From Beauveria sp. NWAFU-1 (lineage: Eukaryota > Ascomycota > Sordariomycetes > Hypocreales > Cordycipitaceae), in contig JANBXD010000002.1 of NCBI GenBank assembly GCA_024472245.1, positions 3,658,001-3,722,000 of the forward strand: a stretch of 64,000 nt of DNA. The letters run 5' to 3'. The notes under the pieces are model-generated. The model did no database searches. It worked only from the letters and a program-made list of their open reading frames with translations, and was not told the origin of the DNA. Shown in pieces: positions 46,401 through 57,685 of the stretch (position 1 is its first letter; each line of letters starts with the position of its first letter). The translations under genes and the position numbers were made by a program.

Positions 46401-46886
46401 TTGACTCACGACCGACATTCAGCTGCGGCATCAAGAGGCTGGTAATGTTTTTTGCAGTCACCACAAGACAAAGCGATTTGTTTTTGTAGAAGATAATAAT
46501 AATATAATTTTGTAATGTTTTTGGTAATCTAAATGAATTGTTTATACATTTCGTGCAATCTTTGCTGTCCGAGGAAGCCGCTGCGGGCAAGCTCGTGCTG
46601 TTGCTGTAGTGCCACTCTTACCGCCTTTGGCGGGAGCGGTCACTATTCTGTGAATATCCAATCCAAAAAGTGTCCTTAACAAGTAGAGTGGTGTATGCTG
46701 TGTGTCCCAATGAATAAATCAAAACGCCTAAAATGTTTCATGTAGAAATGAACTGTCCTCCCCATGGTATCAAAGCTGTTGGTTCTAGAACGCCATACAA
46801 ATGCCAAAAGATGCTGCAAAAAAGTTTCGCTAATCGCTCGGAAGAAAGGGAGAGTAGTAGTCGTAGTCGTCAAAGTTGTCATCGGT
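43429..46886. other. Gene-poor interval
   Basis: About 3.5 kb without a gene I can support. It contains the iba57 promoter at its left end and the 3' end of the acidic-protein gene at its right. A 12-bp palindrome (GGCACCGGTGCC) lies near 44,873. A minus-strand frame at 45274-45477 ends in a hydrophobic helix, but I see no family likeness. Confidence 0.5.
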
Positions 46887-47624
46887 CTAGTACACCATGA
46901 TGGCGGATACCAGGCCGGCTGCGTTGCGGCGGCTGTAGTACTCTTCTTCTTCTTCTTCCTTGGCGTGGGCAGCTTCAGGCAGATGTGCCTCGGTGGGCGA
47001 GGGCGGCATGGACTCGTCGTCGTCAGATGAGTCCGAGTCTTGATGGTCGAGGAGCAGCTCAGGCGGGGAGTTGGAGTGCGAGGGCGTGCGGACGAGCTCG
47101 AGCTGTGCGTAATCCTCCTCATCGTCCTCTTCCGCGTCGACCTGCTCGACGGTGACAGTCGGGGCCGTTGTCATCTTGGCATCCTCCTCGTCGTAGTCAA
47201 AGTCGGAATCAGAATCCGAGTCGGACGAAGTCGCCTCGTACTCGTCCTCCTCGACGGCCTCTTCGACGATGCGGTCCGCCCACTGAATGTGGCGCTTCTC
47301 AGAAGACTTGGTGGTGGTGGTGGTGTTGCGGACGGACTGGTTGAACCAGCGCTCCTGCTCGCGCTCGGCTTCGGCGAGCTCAGCCATGAGGGAGTCGAGG
47401 AGGTTGGCGTGGCCGACGAGTAGACGCAGGTCGTGATCGGACTGGGCAGCCTCGCGCGAGAGCTTGGCGCGGGCCTTGTGCGCCAGGTAGTAAGTCTGGG
47501 TGACCGACATGGTTTTGCGCGAGGGAGCGGCAAAGAGCTGGCGAGAGTGTGTGGTGGTTTTGGTGGTAGCAGCGATGGGCTTGCTGTTGATGGGGGTTGA
47601 TTGAAGAGTTGCGGTGGTAGACAT
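46887..47624 (-). CDS. Conserved fungal acidic protein, function unknown
   Basis: Intronless, 245 residues from the ATG at 47624 (context CAACATG). An in-frame ATG at 47648 has weaker context. The N-terminal Ser/Thr-rich part is followed by a conserved-looking helical core, SVTQTYYLAHKARAKLSREA and DHDLRLLVGHANLLDSLM, which I recall as shared by many Sordariomycete hypothetical proteins. The second half is disordered and acidic (runs of Asp, Ser and Glu) and the protein ends RNAAGLVSAIMVY. No catalytic motif or signal peptide is seen. It may be a scaffold or regulatory protein, but no function can be assigned. Confidence 0.75.
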   Translation of the reverse strand: MSTTATLQSTPINSKPIAATTKTTTHSRQLFAAPSRKTMSVTQTYYLAHKARAKLSREAAQSDHDLRLLVGHANLLDSLMAELAEAEREQERWFNQSVRNTTTTTKSSEKRHIQWADRIVEEAVEEDEYEATSSDSDSDSDFDYDEEDAKMTTAPTVTVEQVDAEEDDEEDYAQLELVRTPSHSNSPPELLLDHQDSDSSDDDESMPPSPTEAHLPEAAHAKEEEEEEYYSRRNAAGLVSAIMVY

Positions 47625-50600
47625 GTTGAGAGAAGAAGAAGTGGACATATGAAACACTATATATGGTTGGTGTGTATTATTTTTCTTCTTCTCCTCTTCC
47701 TTGTTCCCTTGATGGGCGTGGTGGTGTCTTTTTTTCTTAAATGGTGAGTCAGGCCCGGTTGCGGGTCGCTAGTGGGTTTAGGCAGGGGTTGGTGTGGGAG
47801 AGGTGCCGTTGCGGTAGACGTATGAATGATGTGGCTTTTGTGTAGTCGAAAGCGGTCTCGATCTCGAAATGGATGGAATTGATATTGTGAATGCTTGGTA
47901 TGGTTCGTTGGTTGTGATAATGGGAAGCAAAAAGGTCGGAAAGGGGTGTGGGCATCGGGATTCTTTTAATCTCGTCCGTCTTGAGGGGGGGATCTTGGTC
48001 AAGGTCCGTCTTGCCGGGGCCCGCGCCAGAGCCCGGGCAGCGAGCCTCCAAGGTGACCAGGGGACGAAGGGAAAAAAAAAACAAGCCCGCGGCGCTGAGG
48101 CGGAGTTTGGCATACGCGGACCCGAGCATAACGAAATCCAGGGATCCACCCACTGACCGGGCACAGGACAGTTGGGGTGGAGCTTTGAGTTGATTACAAG
48201 GCCATGGACATTAGCAATCCCCGGCGGGCCGCTGACAGATGGACGGTAGCGGCGAGAGCGACTCTCTTGTGAGTCTTCTCGGGCCCGACTGCAAGCTTTC
48301 TCGTCGCTCGCTCTCGCTTTTTACTCGGTTTTTGGGTGGGCCGCCTGTGACCAAGCAACTCGCTTAGGTACACCCTCGTCCTGCCAGGTCCCCCCCGGAC
48401 AAAAGCAGCTGCCTGCAGCGCCCTAGCAACGGCCAGTACAACATCGCCATTACAGGGCGCGCATAGCTGTACCCGGGCCCCCTTCGGACTCTGGTCGGAG
48501 ACGACAAATGACACGACACAACAAGACATATCAAGCCTGTGACTCCCTTTCCCCCAATCGATATCCTATCCACAGCCGTTTTGGGATTAATAACCTTCCA
48601 GCAAATTGTACCAACAAACCTCCACAAATTAACTCCGACCATTGTGCATTCTCGCACTCTTCATGTCTCATCCTGCTGAGGAATCCCTCACTACTTGTGC
48701 CTGGCCCAACGCTAACTTAGCCCCTAACGTTAACGCCGGCAGTGACTCCAAAGCACACCATAACGACGCTTTTGCGCAACGCTGTAACGCTGGCTCGCAA
48801 CTTTTTATTTTTATTTTTTAGTTGCTCCAGTGAATTGACCGATTCATAAGCCGTCCACCCGATTAGAAACCAATGTCCGCCTATTTCCGCACCAAGTTTA
48901 TTAATTATTCAACTTGACTGCAAGTGCCTATGCTGGAATCACGCTCATTTTCGCAATCCACATTTGGTCAAATCTCGTTTCTGAGTCATTCCTCTGGCAA
49001 CAGTTTCAGTCACTGTTCCGTCTGCCCTTTTCGAGCAGCCGACACCACCCAAGCCATCTACGCAACCATGCCTCGAAACGTGTCCGCAAGTCGTAGATGA
49101 ATGCACGCAAAACGTCAGCCCTACACGTACGTGTTTTGGCTGCTGCTCACTCGCTCAATCTATCCCAGTTGAGCCGTGCGTGGCCTCGCTTATTGCGACC
49201 GCACCACCCCGAGTTCTCATCGTAGTGGACTTGTTACGCGTCCTCGACAACACACACACACATCAGGGAGGCGCTGATGAGCCAGACAGCGGCCTGTGAA
49301 TAAGTACAAGTAGACATGTGAGTAAGGCTTCAAGCCACACAGTCGGCTTGCACCGTTGGAGTCACACTGCCTACCAGTTATGACTGAGCTAGATTCAACC
49401 TCGCATTCCTCTGCTCCATACATGCCCGATGCAGTTGCTTTTTCCCCATGCGTGCATGCGTGGTCGTGTATGCACTGCCCAAATGCTTGATGATTATCCC
49501 CCCTCGTCCTCTTGTAGGCGGTGATCGTTGACTTGTCCAGCGATCATGCACCGACGTCTATTAACCTCGTCGCGCTGTAAGGCTGAGCGGAATACAAAAA
49601 GTGTAAAATGTGTCATTCTGTTGTTATTTTCCAGTTGGTTTTTTTTTCGCCTTCATTTAATCTTTTTTTTTAGACTCGCGCTTTTCGACATGTCCGTTCC
49701 GCCCATGACTGTGCTTCCACAAGTCCACTTGTCAAGAATCGAAGCTTTACGAAATACACGGAAAGAAAAAGAATCCGTCGTTAAAGCCCGTCCAATGATG
49801 CCGCTTCAAGTCTAGCGTCGGTCCTCTCCTCGGTACCGAGCCTTTTTAACTATTTTATTAGTCGCAAAGCTTCGTGAGCGGATAAGACAAAAAGCTTGTT
49901 AATAATCAGTTCTGACAAAAGCTCGTTGCTAGCGTCCAGCGTCCGTCCAGCGTCCGTCCAGCGTCCGTCCAGCGTCCGTCCAGCCACCAGCCTTGCGAGT
50001 AAATGCCCGAGGGCCGACGGCGCCACCGTTGATTTTCAAACTAAATTTTAGTTGGACAAGACGATGCGTTGCCAATAAAGGGTTCTGCTCACTAAATCAA
50101 TAATTAATACTGCTGCCGGCCGTCGGCGCGGTTTTTTGGAAGTCGCGTGCAGGCGCGCCGACCTGGCATCTGACTGTCCATCTCGTCTAGAGAGAAAATG
50201 TGCGAAACAGGAACCATCATGCTGTTTCACAATATCGCCATAATTGTACGGCTCGATTGTTGCAATTGATTTTCTGTTTATTTTGTTTGGTGGCATCTAG
50301 CGCGTGTCGTATCCATTTCTTCCTTGCGACTAGTAGCCATCTTGACTTGTGAAGCTGAACAGTAAGTACATCTAACGTTACGGATAAAGCGTTCCCAAAA
50401 CGGTCGCCTGGTCCTGCGTCGCCGAGCCTTCATTTAGCGCCGATTTATTTTCTCTGTTTGCGATTGTACGCCAGCCTTCCCTATATGCGTAGCGAAAAAG
50501 GATTCTTCTTTTTAGGCCGTAGCGAGCATCAGACGCCTTTGTTCTTTTTTTTCTTGTCCCAATCCGTTGCTTGACCGCCGCCATATTCACAGCCACCTCC

Positions 50601-52297
50601 GAATAGGATCGCGATCCAGCACCCTTTGCGAAATACAGCGACTGATCTCGATTTTACACGGCTTTTCCAATTGCAAATCTGCGCATGCCTCGCATTTTCT
50701 TACGGTATCAATTCCAAGATGCTACGCCGCATCAATGTCTTCAATACTACATCTGCATGCTGCGTTAAAACGCCGTTTCTGTCCTCTCGAACCATGGTGG
50801 CGCCACCTCACAATGTCCGTCGCGCATAATTGCAGTTCACTCCCACAACCTTCGGATCTCGATCAGTAATAACACGCCATTTAAAGAGGCGAGAAAATCG
50901 CCGTCTATTAGCAGAGGATAACCCCAGCCAAAAGCATTACAACTTGACTTCCAGTAGCCTACTCGTTTCGTCGCCGTCAATTGGCACCGTCTTTCGGACC
51001 GGCGCTAAAAAAACTCCATGGGCTTTTTCTTCTCACCCTTCTGCCTTTCCTCAACTCTCCGGCCCGGCAAGCCACTTCTGCGCACGAGACGGGCAAGACG
51101 GGCACGAGGCTGGACAGGGCTGCAGGAAGCAATCGGGTAATCATCCTGGTCACGACTCACAAGACCCAGCTCCAGTCCCTTGTTTTTTTCTTCCCCGATG
51201 CCCGATGGTGTGGGAGGGGTGTGCGTTTCCGCCGTAATAGCCGAATTGCTGGGGGAGAAGAAAAACCAAATACGCGGGAGCATAAGGATGGAAGGAAAGA
51301 AGAAGGCGGCTCCCGTCGGCGGCCGTGTAATCGCCGTGGACCGTCACACCCGTTGCTCCCGAGGGTGTGACTTTTGGCGAAGCAGTGGAGCTCCGGCTGC
51401 GGACCCTAACTGGTCACCAGACAGCATGGAAAATGGAGCAAAGAAGAAAAAATCATGACGAGATTTGGAACAAGAAGGGAAAAGAGTAAAGAAAAAAGTC
51501 CGACCGCGGACTGTTCATGATGATGAATGCGCCATGGTCAAATGATGCTCGTCCGCATCGACATCATGAGGTCTCGCTACACCCTCGGGGATTTCAGACT
51601 AGGCGGAACATGTATCAAAAGCTCAGAACAAGGGAAAAGCAGTCTTGCCCAGCCATGACCCCAAGCAGCGATGCACTTACAACGCCTAGAAAGCTTGATT
51701 GTCTCGGTCATCCGAGTGTCACCCCGGATTAGCAAGACAACCCGCTCCGCACCCTCACGCCTACCGAACCTGCGCGTGACCAGCGTCTGGCACAACCGCG
51801 GCTGTCCGATTCTGTTGGTTCGGCACCTCGCCTTGACCACGGCCCGTTGCAAGTCGCTCAGCGGCCACACAACCTAGCTGCTCCGCTGACAAAGCGGAAA
51901 ACGCGCGCATGCAAACGCAGTAGTAATGACCGAGCCTGTAGCTGCTGATGAGACCGAGCACTTGTCTTGGCTGCTGAAGATACATAGATGTCTGCACAAG
52001 TGACGCTGTCTCGTTTCGTTGCGTGCGGCACCGGTATTGACACCGCCGCCTCGTGTAAGTCGCTGCTTCTTAAGCGAGTAGCCGGGACAGGTTACGATTC
52101 GTAGCCGTTGACCCTGTCATGACACAAGAATTCACATGGTAGAGAGGTATTCACTCTTGCTTCTGTTTAGTCTGCGCTGAGTCAGATGTTGTAATTGAAC
52201 CTAGAAGAACATCAAATCGAATACGCCGTGCCACTATGCAATACTGTGCAATACTGTGCAAATCAAATATCCACGACAGGAAATCTCATGCGCATCT
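47625..52297. other. Gene-poor interval with a minisatellite
   Basis: About 4.7 kb without a supported gene. It holds the leader of the acidic-protein gene (to about 47,800), CT/GA-rich tracts, an AT-richer zone between about 48,550 and 50,900, and an 11-bp tandem array at 49938-49981. Scattered short frames (for example 50048-50296 minus) have no recognisable family. A decayed transposon is possible, but I found no terminal repeats or coding remnants. Confidence 0.45.
49938..49981 (+). repeat. Minisatellite, 11-bp unit AGCGTCCGTCC x4
   Basis: Four exact tandem copies, preceded by a partial copy at 49931. Not in a coding region. Confidence 0.95.
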
Positions 52298-53953
52298 CTA
52301 CGCCGCGCGCAGCTTCTGCTTTGTCCTCTTCCTCTTGCCGCCAACCTCCTTGTCCTCCTCGACCTCGAGCAGGGCCTCGCGCTTCTTCTCGCTGACCGTC
52401 TTGAGGGCGTCGCGGAGCACGCGCGTCTCCAGGTTGACGCCCTCCTCGGCCCACGCCTCCATGTCGCGGCCCACGCGCTTCTCGATGGCGAGCACGAGCT
52501 CGACGTCGCGCTGGCCGACAAACGTCACGGCCTCACCCGCGCGGCCCGCACGCGCCGTGCGGCCGACGCGGTGAATGTAGTCGTCCGGGTCGCGCGGGAC
52601 GTCGTAGTTGATGACAAGGCTGACCTCGGGGATGTCGAGACCACGCGCGGCGACGTCGGTGGCGATGAGGATGCGCGCGGCGGACGCGCGGAAGCGCGCC
52701 AGGTTGTCGATGCGCTGGCGCTGCGGCAGCTTCGAGTGCAGCGACGTGACGCGGTGGTCGAGCAGCCGCAGCATGTGGTGCAGGAAATCCGCCGTCGCGG
52801 TGCGGTTGCAGAAGAGAATGACCGTCTTGTCGGCGTTGGCCTCGGTCAGGAGCAGGACGTGCAGGTAGTGCTCCTTGTGGGTGACAGGGACCTGGAGGTG
52901 GTACTGGCTGAGCGTCGCCGGCACCGCGAGCGTCTGCGTGTCCACCTCGCACACAAACACGGGCTGCTTGCCCGGCTTCCGCGGCATGGCCTCGAGCGCG
53001 CGGACCTCGGGCGTCATGGTCGCGGTGAAGAGCAGCGTCTGGCGCTCCGTCGGCGGCGGCAGCACCGACAGGCACTCCTCGACATCGGGCAGCATGCTCC
53101 CCGGCCCCGCCGCGTGCAGCAGTCGGTCCGCCTCATCCAAGACGATGAAGCGCACGCGCCGCAGACCGCAGACGGTGTCCTCACCCGACGTTCGCACGTG
53201 GTCCGCGAGTCGGCCCGGCGTCGCGATGATAATGTGTGGGCGCTGCTTGAGCGCAATGGCTTGCGGCCGCATGTCCGCGCCGCCCGTGATGAGCACAACC
53301 TTGAGGCTCTGCGGCGCGGCGACGGCGCGGAACTGCTCGTATATTTGCAGCGCCAGCTCGCGCGTCGGCGTCAACACCACGCCAAACACGGCTGACGGGT
53401 CCTCTGCCCACTTCTGCAGCATCGGCACCGCAAAGGCGACCGTCTTGCCGGAACCCGTCCGGCTGCCGCCGATGCAGTCCCGTCCGCGGAGAATTTCCGG
53501 CACGCAGCCTTTTTGGATGCCCGTCGGCCGCCTGATGGCCATGTTGGCGAGCGACTGCACGAGCCACGGCCGGACGCCAAGGGCCGCGAACGTGGTGTTG
53601 GGGTCGGTGGGCGCCAGGACCTGGGTCTGGACGGCCTCGTCGGGAGCGGCGGCCTCGACAGCTGGCTTGGCCGCCGGCGCAGTGGCTGCACCCTTCTTCT
53701 TGATACGGGATGGTGCCGCAAATGAAGCGAGGATAGGCTTCATGGCTTGTTTGGGAGCATCTAGCCCGTCCTCGTCGCTGTCGACCTGGACGCCGCCGTC
53801 CTCGTCCTCGTCGCTCGAGGTGTTGTCTTTCGTTCGGCGTCGCTTGCGGGCTGCTGCATTGTCCAGGTAATCGGACTCGTCCGAGGATGCGGAGCCTGCA
53901 GATAGAGTCTCTGCAGTATTAAGGGTCGCTTTTGACTTTTTGGTGCCTGGCAT
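52298..53953 (-). CDS. dbp8: ATP-dependent DEAD-box RNA helicase Dbp8
   Basis: Nucleolar helicase of the small-subunit processome, needed for 18S rRNA maturation. Intronless, 551 residues from MPGTKKSKATL (53953); an upstream in-frame extension to 54031 lacks family likeness. An acidic/basic N-terminus comes first, then the Q motif with RPTGIQ (to about 147), Walker A SRTGSGKT (164-171), PTRELA, DEAD (273-276) and motif III as TAT (310-312) rather than SAT. Next come ATDVAARGLDIP and HRVGRTAR. The block following the HRVGRTAR motif (QRDVELVLAIEKRVGRDM) fits Dbp8/DDX49 better than Drs1 or Rrp3. A Lys/Arg-rich tail closes the protein. Confidence 0.9.
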   Translation of the reverse strand: MPGTKKSKATLNTAETLSAGSASSDESDYLDNAAARKRRRTKDNTSSDEDEDGGVQVDSDEDGLDAPKQAMKPILASFAAPSRIKKKGAATAPAAKPAVEAAAPDEAVQTQVLAPTDPNTTFAALGVRPWLVQSLANMAIRRPTGIQKGCVPEILRGRDCIGGSRTGSGKTVAFAVPMLQKWAEDPSAVFGVVLTPTRELALQIYEQFRAVAAPQSLKVVLITGGADMRPQAIALKQRPHIIIATPGRLADHVRTSGEDTVCGLRRVRFIVLDEADRLLHAAGPGSMLPDVEECLSVLPPPTERQTLLFTATMTPEVRALEAMPRKPGKQPVFVCEVDTQTLAVPATLSQYHLQVPVTHKEHYLHVLLLTEANADKTVILFCNRTATADFLHHMLRLLDHRVTSLHSKLPQRQRIDNLARFRASAARILIATDVAARGLDIPEVSLVINYDVPRDPDDYIHRVGRTARAGRAGEAVTFVGQRDVELVLAIEKRVGRDMEAWAEEGVNLETRVLRDALKTVSEKKREALLEVEEDKEVGGKRKRTKQKLRAA

Positions 53954-55069
53954 GGCTGGACAGATCTGCAGCTTGTCTTGTTGCGCATGTCGCATCGAGA
54001 ATCGTCTGGAGATTTTTTTTTCTCGAGCCAACGGCTATCGATAGGCGGCGGGCCGCTTTCGCTTTGGTGGGGTCGGTCAGGCACGCGAGATCGGAGTTTA
54101 TATGAGATGGCTGTAAATAAATGTTGAAAACCAAATGTTGCTGTATGAGGTATCAATGTATGTTTTTTTACTTGAATTTCCACTTGTAGAGTTTGTAGCC
54201 GTTGTGTGGGCGACAATCGAGCTCAGCTCGCAACCAACCAAACTTATCTCTACACGAAGATCGTGGAAATGCGCATCAACCTACAGTAGCTTGTCCCTTG
54301 TCAAGCTACAAAATTGAAGAAAAAGCATTCAACACTATTGTGTTAAGGCAACTTCCTCCCGCCATCACTCGCTAGTCGTCTCTACACTGCTGGTGGCGTT
54401 GGTTGCTGTGGAAAGTCGGGTATGGCTTGGACGATGTGCATTTTATGGCAATATTCTCATTTAAGTTTTTGGTTCACAGTAGCCTAATGAACTAGATTGG
54501 CATCTCGCATCTTGAAAGCCCTCCGTGGAGCAAATCTGGAGGCTTGCAGATTAACGTTGGCATCCGAGTGCGCGGTCCGCAGCGCTGCAGGTTACAGAAC
54601 TAGCCAACCCACCAGAAGCAAAGTATGCCACCCTCCAATCCAGAATGAGGCGAACGCTTACTCTTACTTAGTTTAGTTACTGCCAAGAGGTTGTACGAAG
54701 CAGCAATGCAGTGATCAGAGGAGACACGAGTACGGGTTGGCTGCAGCAACGTGGCAGAAGTTCGCGGGCACAAGCAGGGCTGCAGCCATGCGATAGGAGT
54801 GCGTGGCGGCCATTCGGGTGGCATGGCAGACTTTTGCTCTGAAAGGCTACACTTTATCTGGGAGGCTACATTGCTGGAAAGGTATAAGTATGTGCCTTGT
54901 TCGGCTGCTTGAGGCCGCGTTGGAAGCGCCGTTTTGCTTTACTCTGCCCCTCGCACGTGAAGAATCGACTGCTGTTGGTTCGCCTGATTCTTGAACGCCA
55001 CCAGTAGTGTCGAATATTGTACTCAAATTCGTCGTTCATATCAATCGACAGACCTACGCATACAAGGCG
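53954..55069. other. Divergent spacer dbp8 / secreted protein
   Basis: About 1.1 kb. A TATA-like element (TATAAGTA) at 54883-54890 lies 180 bp before the secreted-protein start. No other gene was seen. Confidence 0.5.
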
Positions 55070-55489
55070 ATGCACTTTCCGACACTCGCCGTGTTGCTCA
55101 GTGCACTGTCTACCCTTTGCGCCGCTGACTGGCTTGAACTCTATCAGCGATGCAATCACTGGGACAGATGCGAAGGGCTTGGGTATTTCCATACAAATGA
55201 TGGCGAGTGGGAGGTAAGCGGCAATGACGGGTGCCATCGCACCAAGGTGCCGAACCTGAATGAATTTTGCATCGACTGGCGTCTGGGGCGGGCGCACTTT
55301 CGATTTCGGGGACAGGGGGACAAGAGATGCATGTTTCAAACCAGAACTGAGCATTGGAAGAAATGCGGGTTCAAATATTGCTGGAAGCATACTTTCGAAG
55401 AGATTGGCTGCTATTGGTTTATGTCCGACAATAAGCATGAGGATAATGGTGCATTGCCCTTTACCATGGAAAAGCCCGAGAGGGTATGA
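55070..55489 (+). CDS. Small secreted cysteine-rich protein (candidate effector)
   Basis: Intronless, 139 residues. A clear signal peptide (MHFPTLAVLLSALSTLCAA, likely cut before Asp20) is followed by about 120 residues with eight cysteines (28, 34, 55, 67, 87, 99, 104, 114), enough for four disulfides, and many Trp, Phe and Tyr. Size, signal peptide and cysteine content are those of fungal secreted effectors or antimicrobial proteins. I do not recognise the fold; no LysM, CFEM or hydrophobin spacing is seen. It stands alone in a gene-poor stretch between dbp8 and mkk1, with its own TATA-like box. An in-frame upstream extension to 55007 would bury the signal peptide, so 55070 is preferred. 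Confidence 0.75.
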   Translation: MHFPTLAVLLSALSTLCAADWLELYQRCNHWDRCEGLGYFHTNDGEWEVSGNDGCHRTKVPNLNEFCIDWRLGRAHFRFRGQGDKRCMFQTRTEHWKKCGFKYCWKHTFEEIGCYWFMSDNKHEDNGALPFTMEKPERV

Positions 55490-57685
55490 GAAACGTCGAA
55501 CAGGCATCTTGCAGAGGTATGTTGAGTACATATATACGAGTATAGCATAGAAAATAGTAGCTCTGGTTTGCTAAGACGGAGCTGCCCACCTTTGTCTGGG
55601 TGTGCTGTTCTGGAATCAGTGTAAAGGTCCAGCAGGAATTTGCAGACGGTAGAGGGCATCGAAGAGCGGGCGATGCCGGCTATAACGGCACAGGGTACAG
55701 GTTTGGGTCGAATGTGGTTACGAGGATTGCAAATACCATGGGCCATGGCTGTATGGCTGCGGGATTGATCATGGCGGTGTCCTGTGACGAGGTGCGTGAA
55801 GGAGGGTCGCACGCTTGTGACAAGTCCCGCTGGCAAGCAAGCAGACGGTCTCGGATATGCGTTTGGCAAAAAGTGACGATCCCCACCACCTCCCTGAGAG
55901 GGGGGCGAGCTTGTTGGGGAAGGAGCGTGGGCTGATCCGGAGGAGAGTTGTTTGTGAAGCCGGTGGACGGGAAGAAAGCAAGAAAAGATGATGTGACTGC
56001 AGCAGTGAAGCACCCGGGAGCCGTGGTGGTGAGGATGGCAGCAATAGGTGTTTGGCGAAGTTTGGCACGGTGGCACGTCGAGATTCCGTCCCGCCGATCA
56101 GTACGCCACGCGGAAGAGAGACCGCCCTCGGCCTGAGCAGTGATTGGATCTGGATAAATTGGGGTTTATGAAGGTCGTTTGGGGGTTGTATCTTTTCATC
56201 AATAGTACTCCGTATGATCGCTAGCTGCTGAGAGGAGAGAAACGAGGAGGAAAGTTGAACGAAGGAGAAGAGCCAGATACGTCAATGGCGCTGTCTGGTT
56301 CAGCTGCTGGTACCCTTGTTGCCTGTCAACCTGTGCCTGGGTTGCCTGGCAGGCTGGCACTTACCTACGCGCTGAATGCTGGGCGGTTATGTGATCAGCG
56401 CACCACTGAAACGGCCTTGTTAGGCGCTGGGAACAGGATGGTGGAGGCCCCCAAGCCAAGCCTCGAAGCCTTTTGGGGGCTTTGAGGAGCAGCGTGCCTG
56501 AGCTCTCCACTGGCAAGGGAACCTTGGGTAGAAAAGAAGAGCATCGGACGAGGGGCGGCAAGCCGAAAACGCCCTGACCTTGCATTTTGTGCCGAGGAAC
56601 TACTACTTACGTAGAGCGTCGTGACTTGATGACCTACCGCTTACAAAAGGACGAGGCGGACAAGTAGGTAAAGGGTAAAGGCGACTGTAATGGTTCACTG
56701 CCGTCAAAGTGTGCAGATACACAAAGGTTCCAGGTGCTGCTCAATGGCAAAGAGGCCCCCACCTAGGAACTTTGTACCTTCAAGTACTTGAGTGCCACTC
56801 AGTGCCTACCTTACCTTCTTGAGCCCGCCAATCTTTGCTGTCTGGCTCAAGATTCCCTTGCTCCTCTTTGCTTGCCTGTTCTGTCTTGCCTTTGCTTGCG
56901 TGTGTGCGCAGTTCCAGCGCTAAAATACCTTGGATACAATTAGATGCCTGGCCACCGCCAGATGCCGATTCCAAAGCCGCCAAGCTGGCCTGCAAACACT
57001 GGTCCACCACTGTGATGTGACTGGATGAGACCCGCCTACATTGGAGGTACTTGAGTCGACAGCCTGTATGTACGTTTCCAGGTGTACCCCCATTGCCCCA
57101 GTCTGCATCATCGGCCCAACTCCCTCTGCTCTCAGCCATTTCTCACTGTTGACAAGTCTTGAATCTTCAGTAACGCTTCTCTGCTCTCCGACCGCCCGCG
57201 CCACCACCACCACCCTTTTGCTCGCGACCCAACCTGCTGAATCAATCCCCCCCCAGATCCCCCTTTCGCCTCCAGCCGCCTTTGCCATCTCTCCTCTTCA
57301 CTCATCATTCGGTCCTGTCGTCATCTTGCAACACTGACCCGACGTCTTGCGAATTATTCAAGCTGCTGCTGACTAGACCACATCTCTGTTTCCCCTCACA
57401 CAGCTTCGGAGAATCTACGACCTCACGACCCGACCAGCACATTGTCTCGTAATTTTCACATCGTCCAAACAAAGACGGCACTCGACTACTACTTGTATTT
57501 TTCACTGCAATACGCAGCAGCTTTGACACTACTTCCAAAACGCCAGCACTCACATCTTTGCGGCAGAGAGGCCTTTACCATTCTGCCAGGGCCTCTTTGC
57601 CCGTTGCATCGTCTCCGCCCCGAGCTATTCAGCGCCATCATAGCAACTTTGTCTCCTTGTCCTACTCAGGCCAACATTAGCCATC
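55490..57685. other. Spacer and long leader of mkk1
   Basis: About 2.2 kb. The last 600 bp before the mkk1 start are pyrimidine-rich (C/T tracts, no long ORF), consistent with core promoter and leader. The rest holds no gene I can support. Confidence 0.55.

Noticed and set aside
50567..50869. Two overlapping short frames, one beginning MLRRINVFN like a mitochondrial presequence
   Set aside because: Stops after about 36 residues with no convincing continuing exon.
52256..53395. 379-codon open frame on the + strand
   Set aside because: Antisense shadow of dbp8; Arg/Ala/Leu-rich composition typical of reverse reading of GC-rich codons, with no domain.
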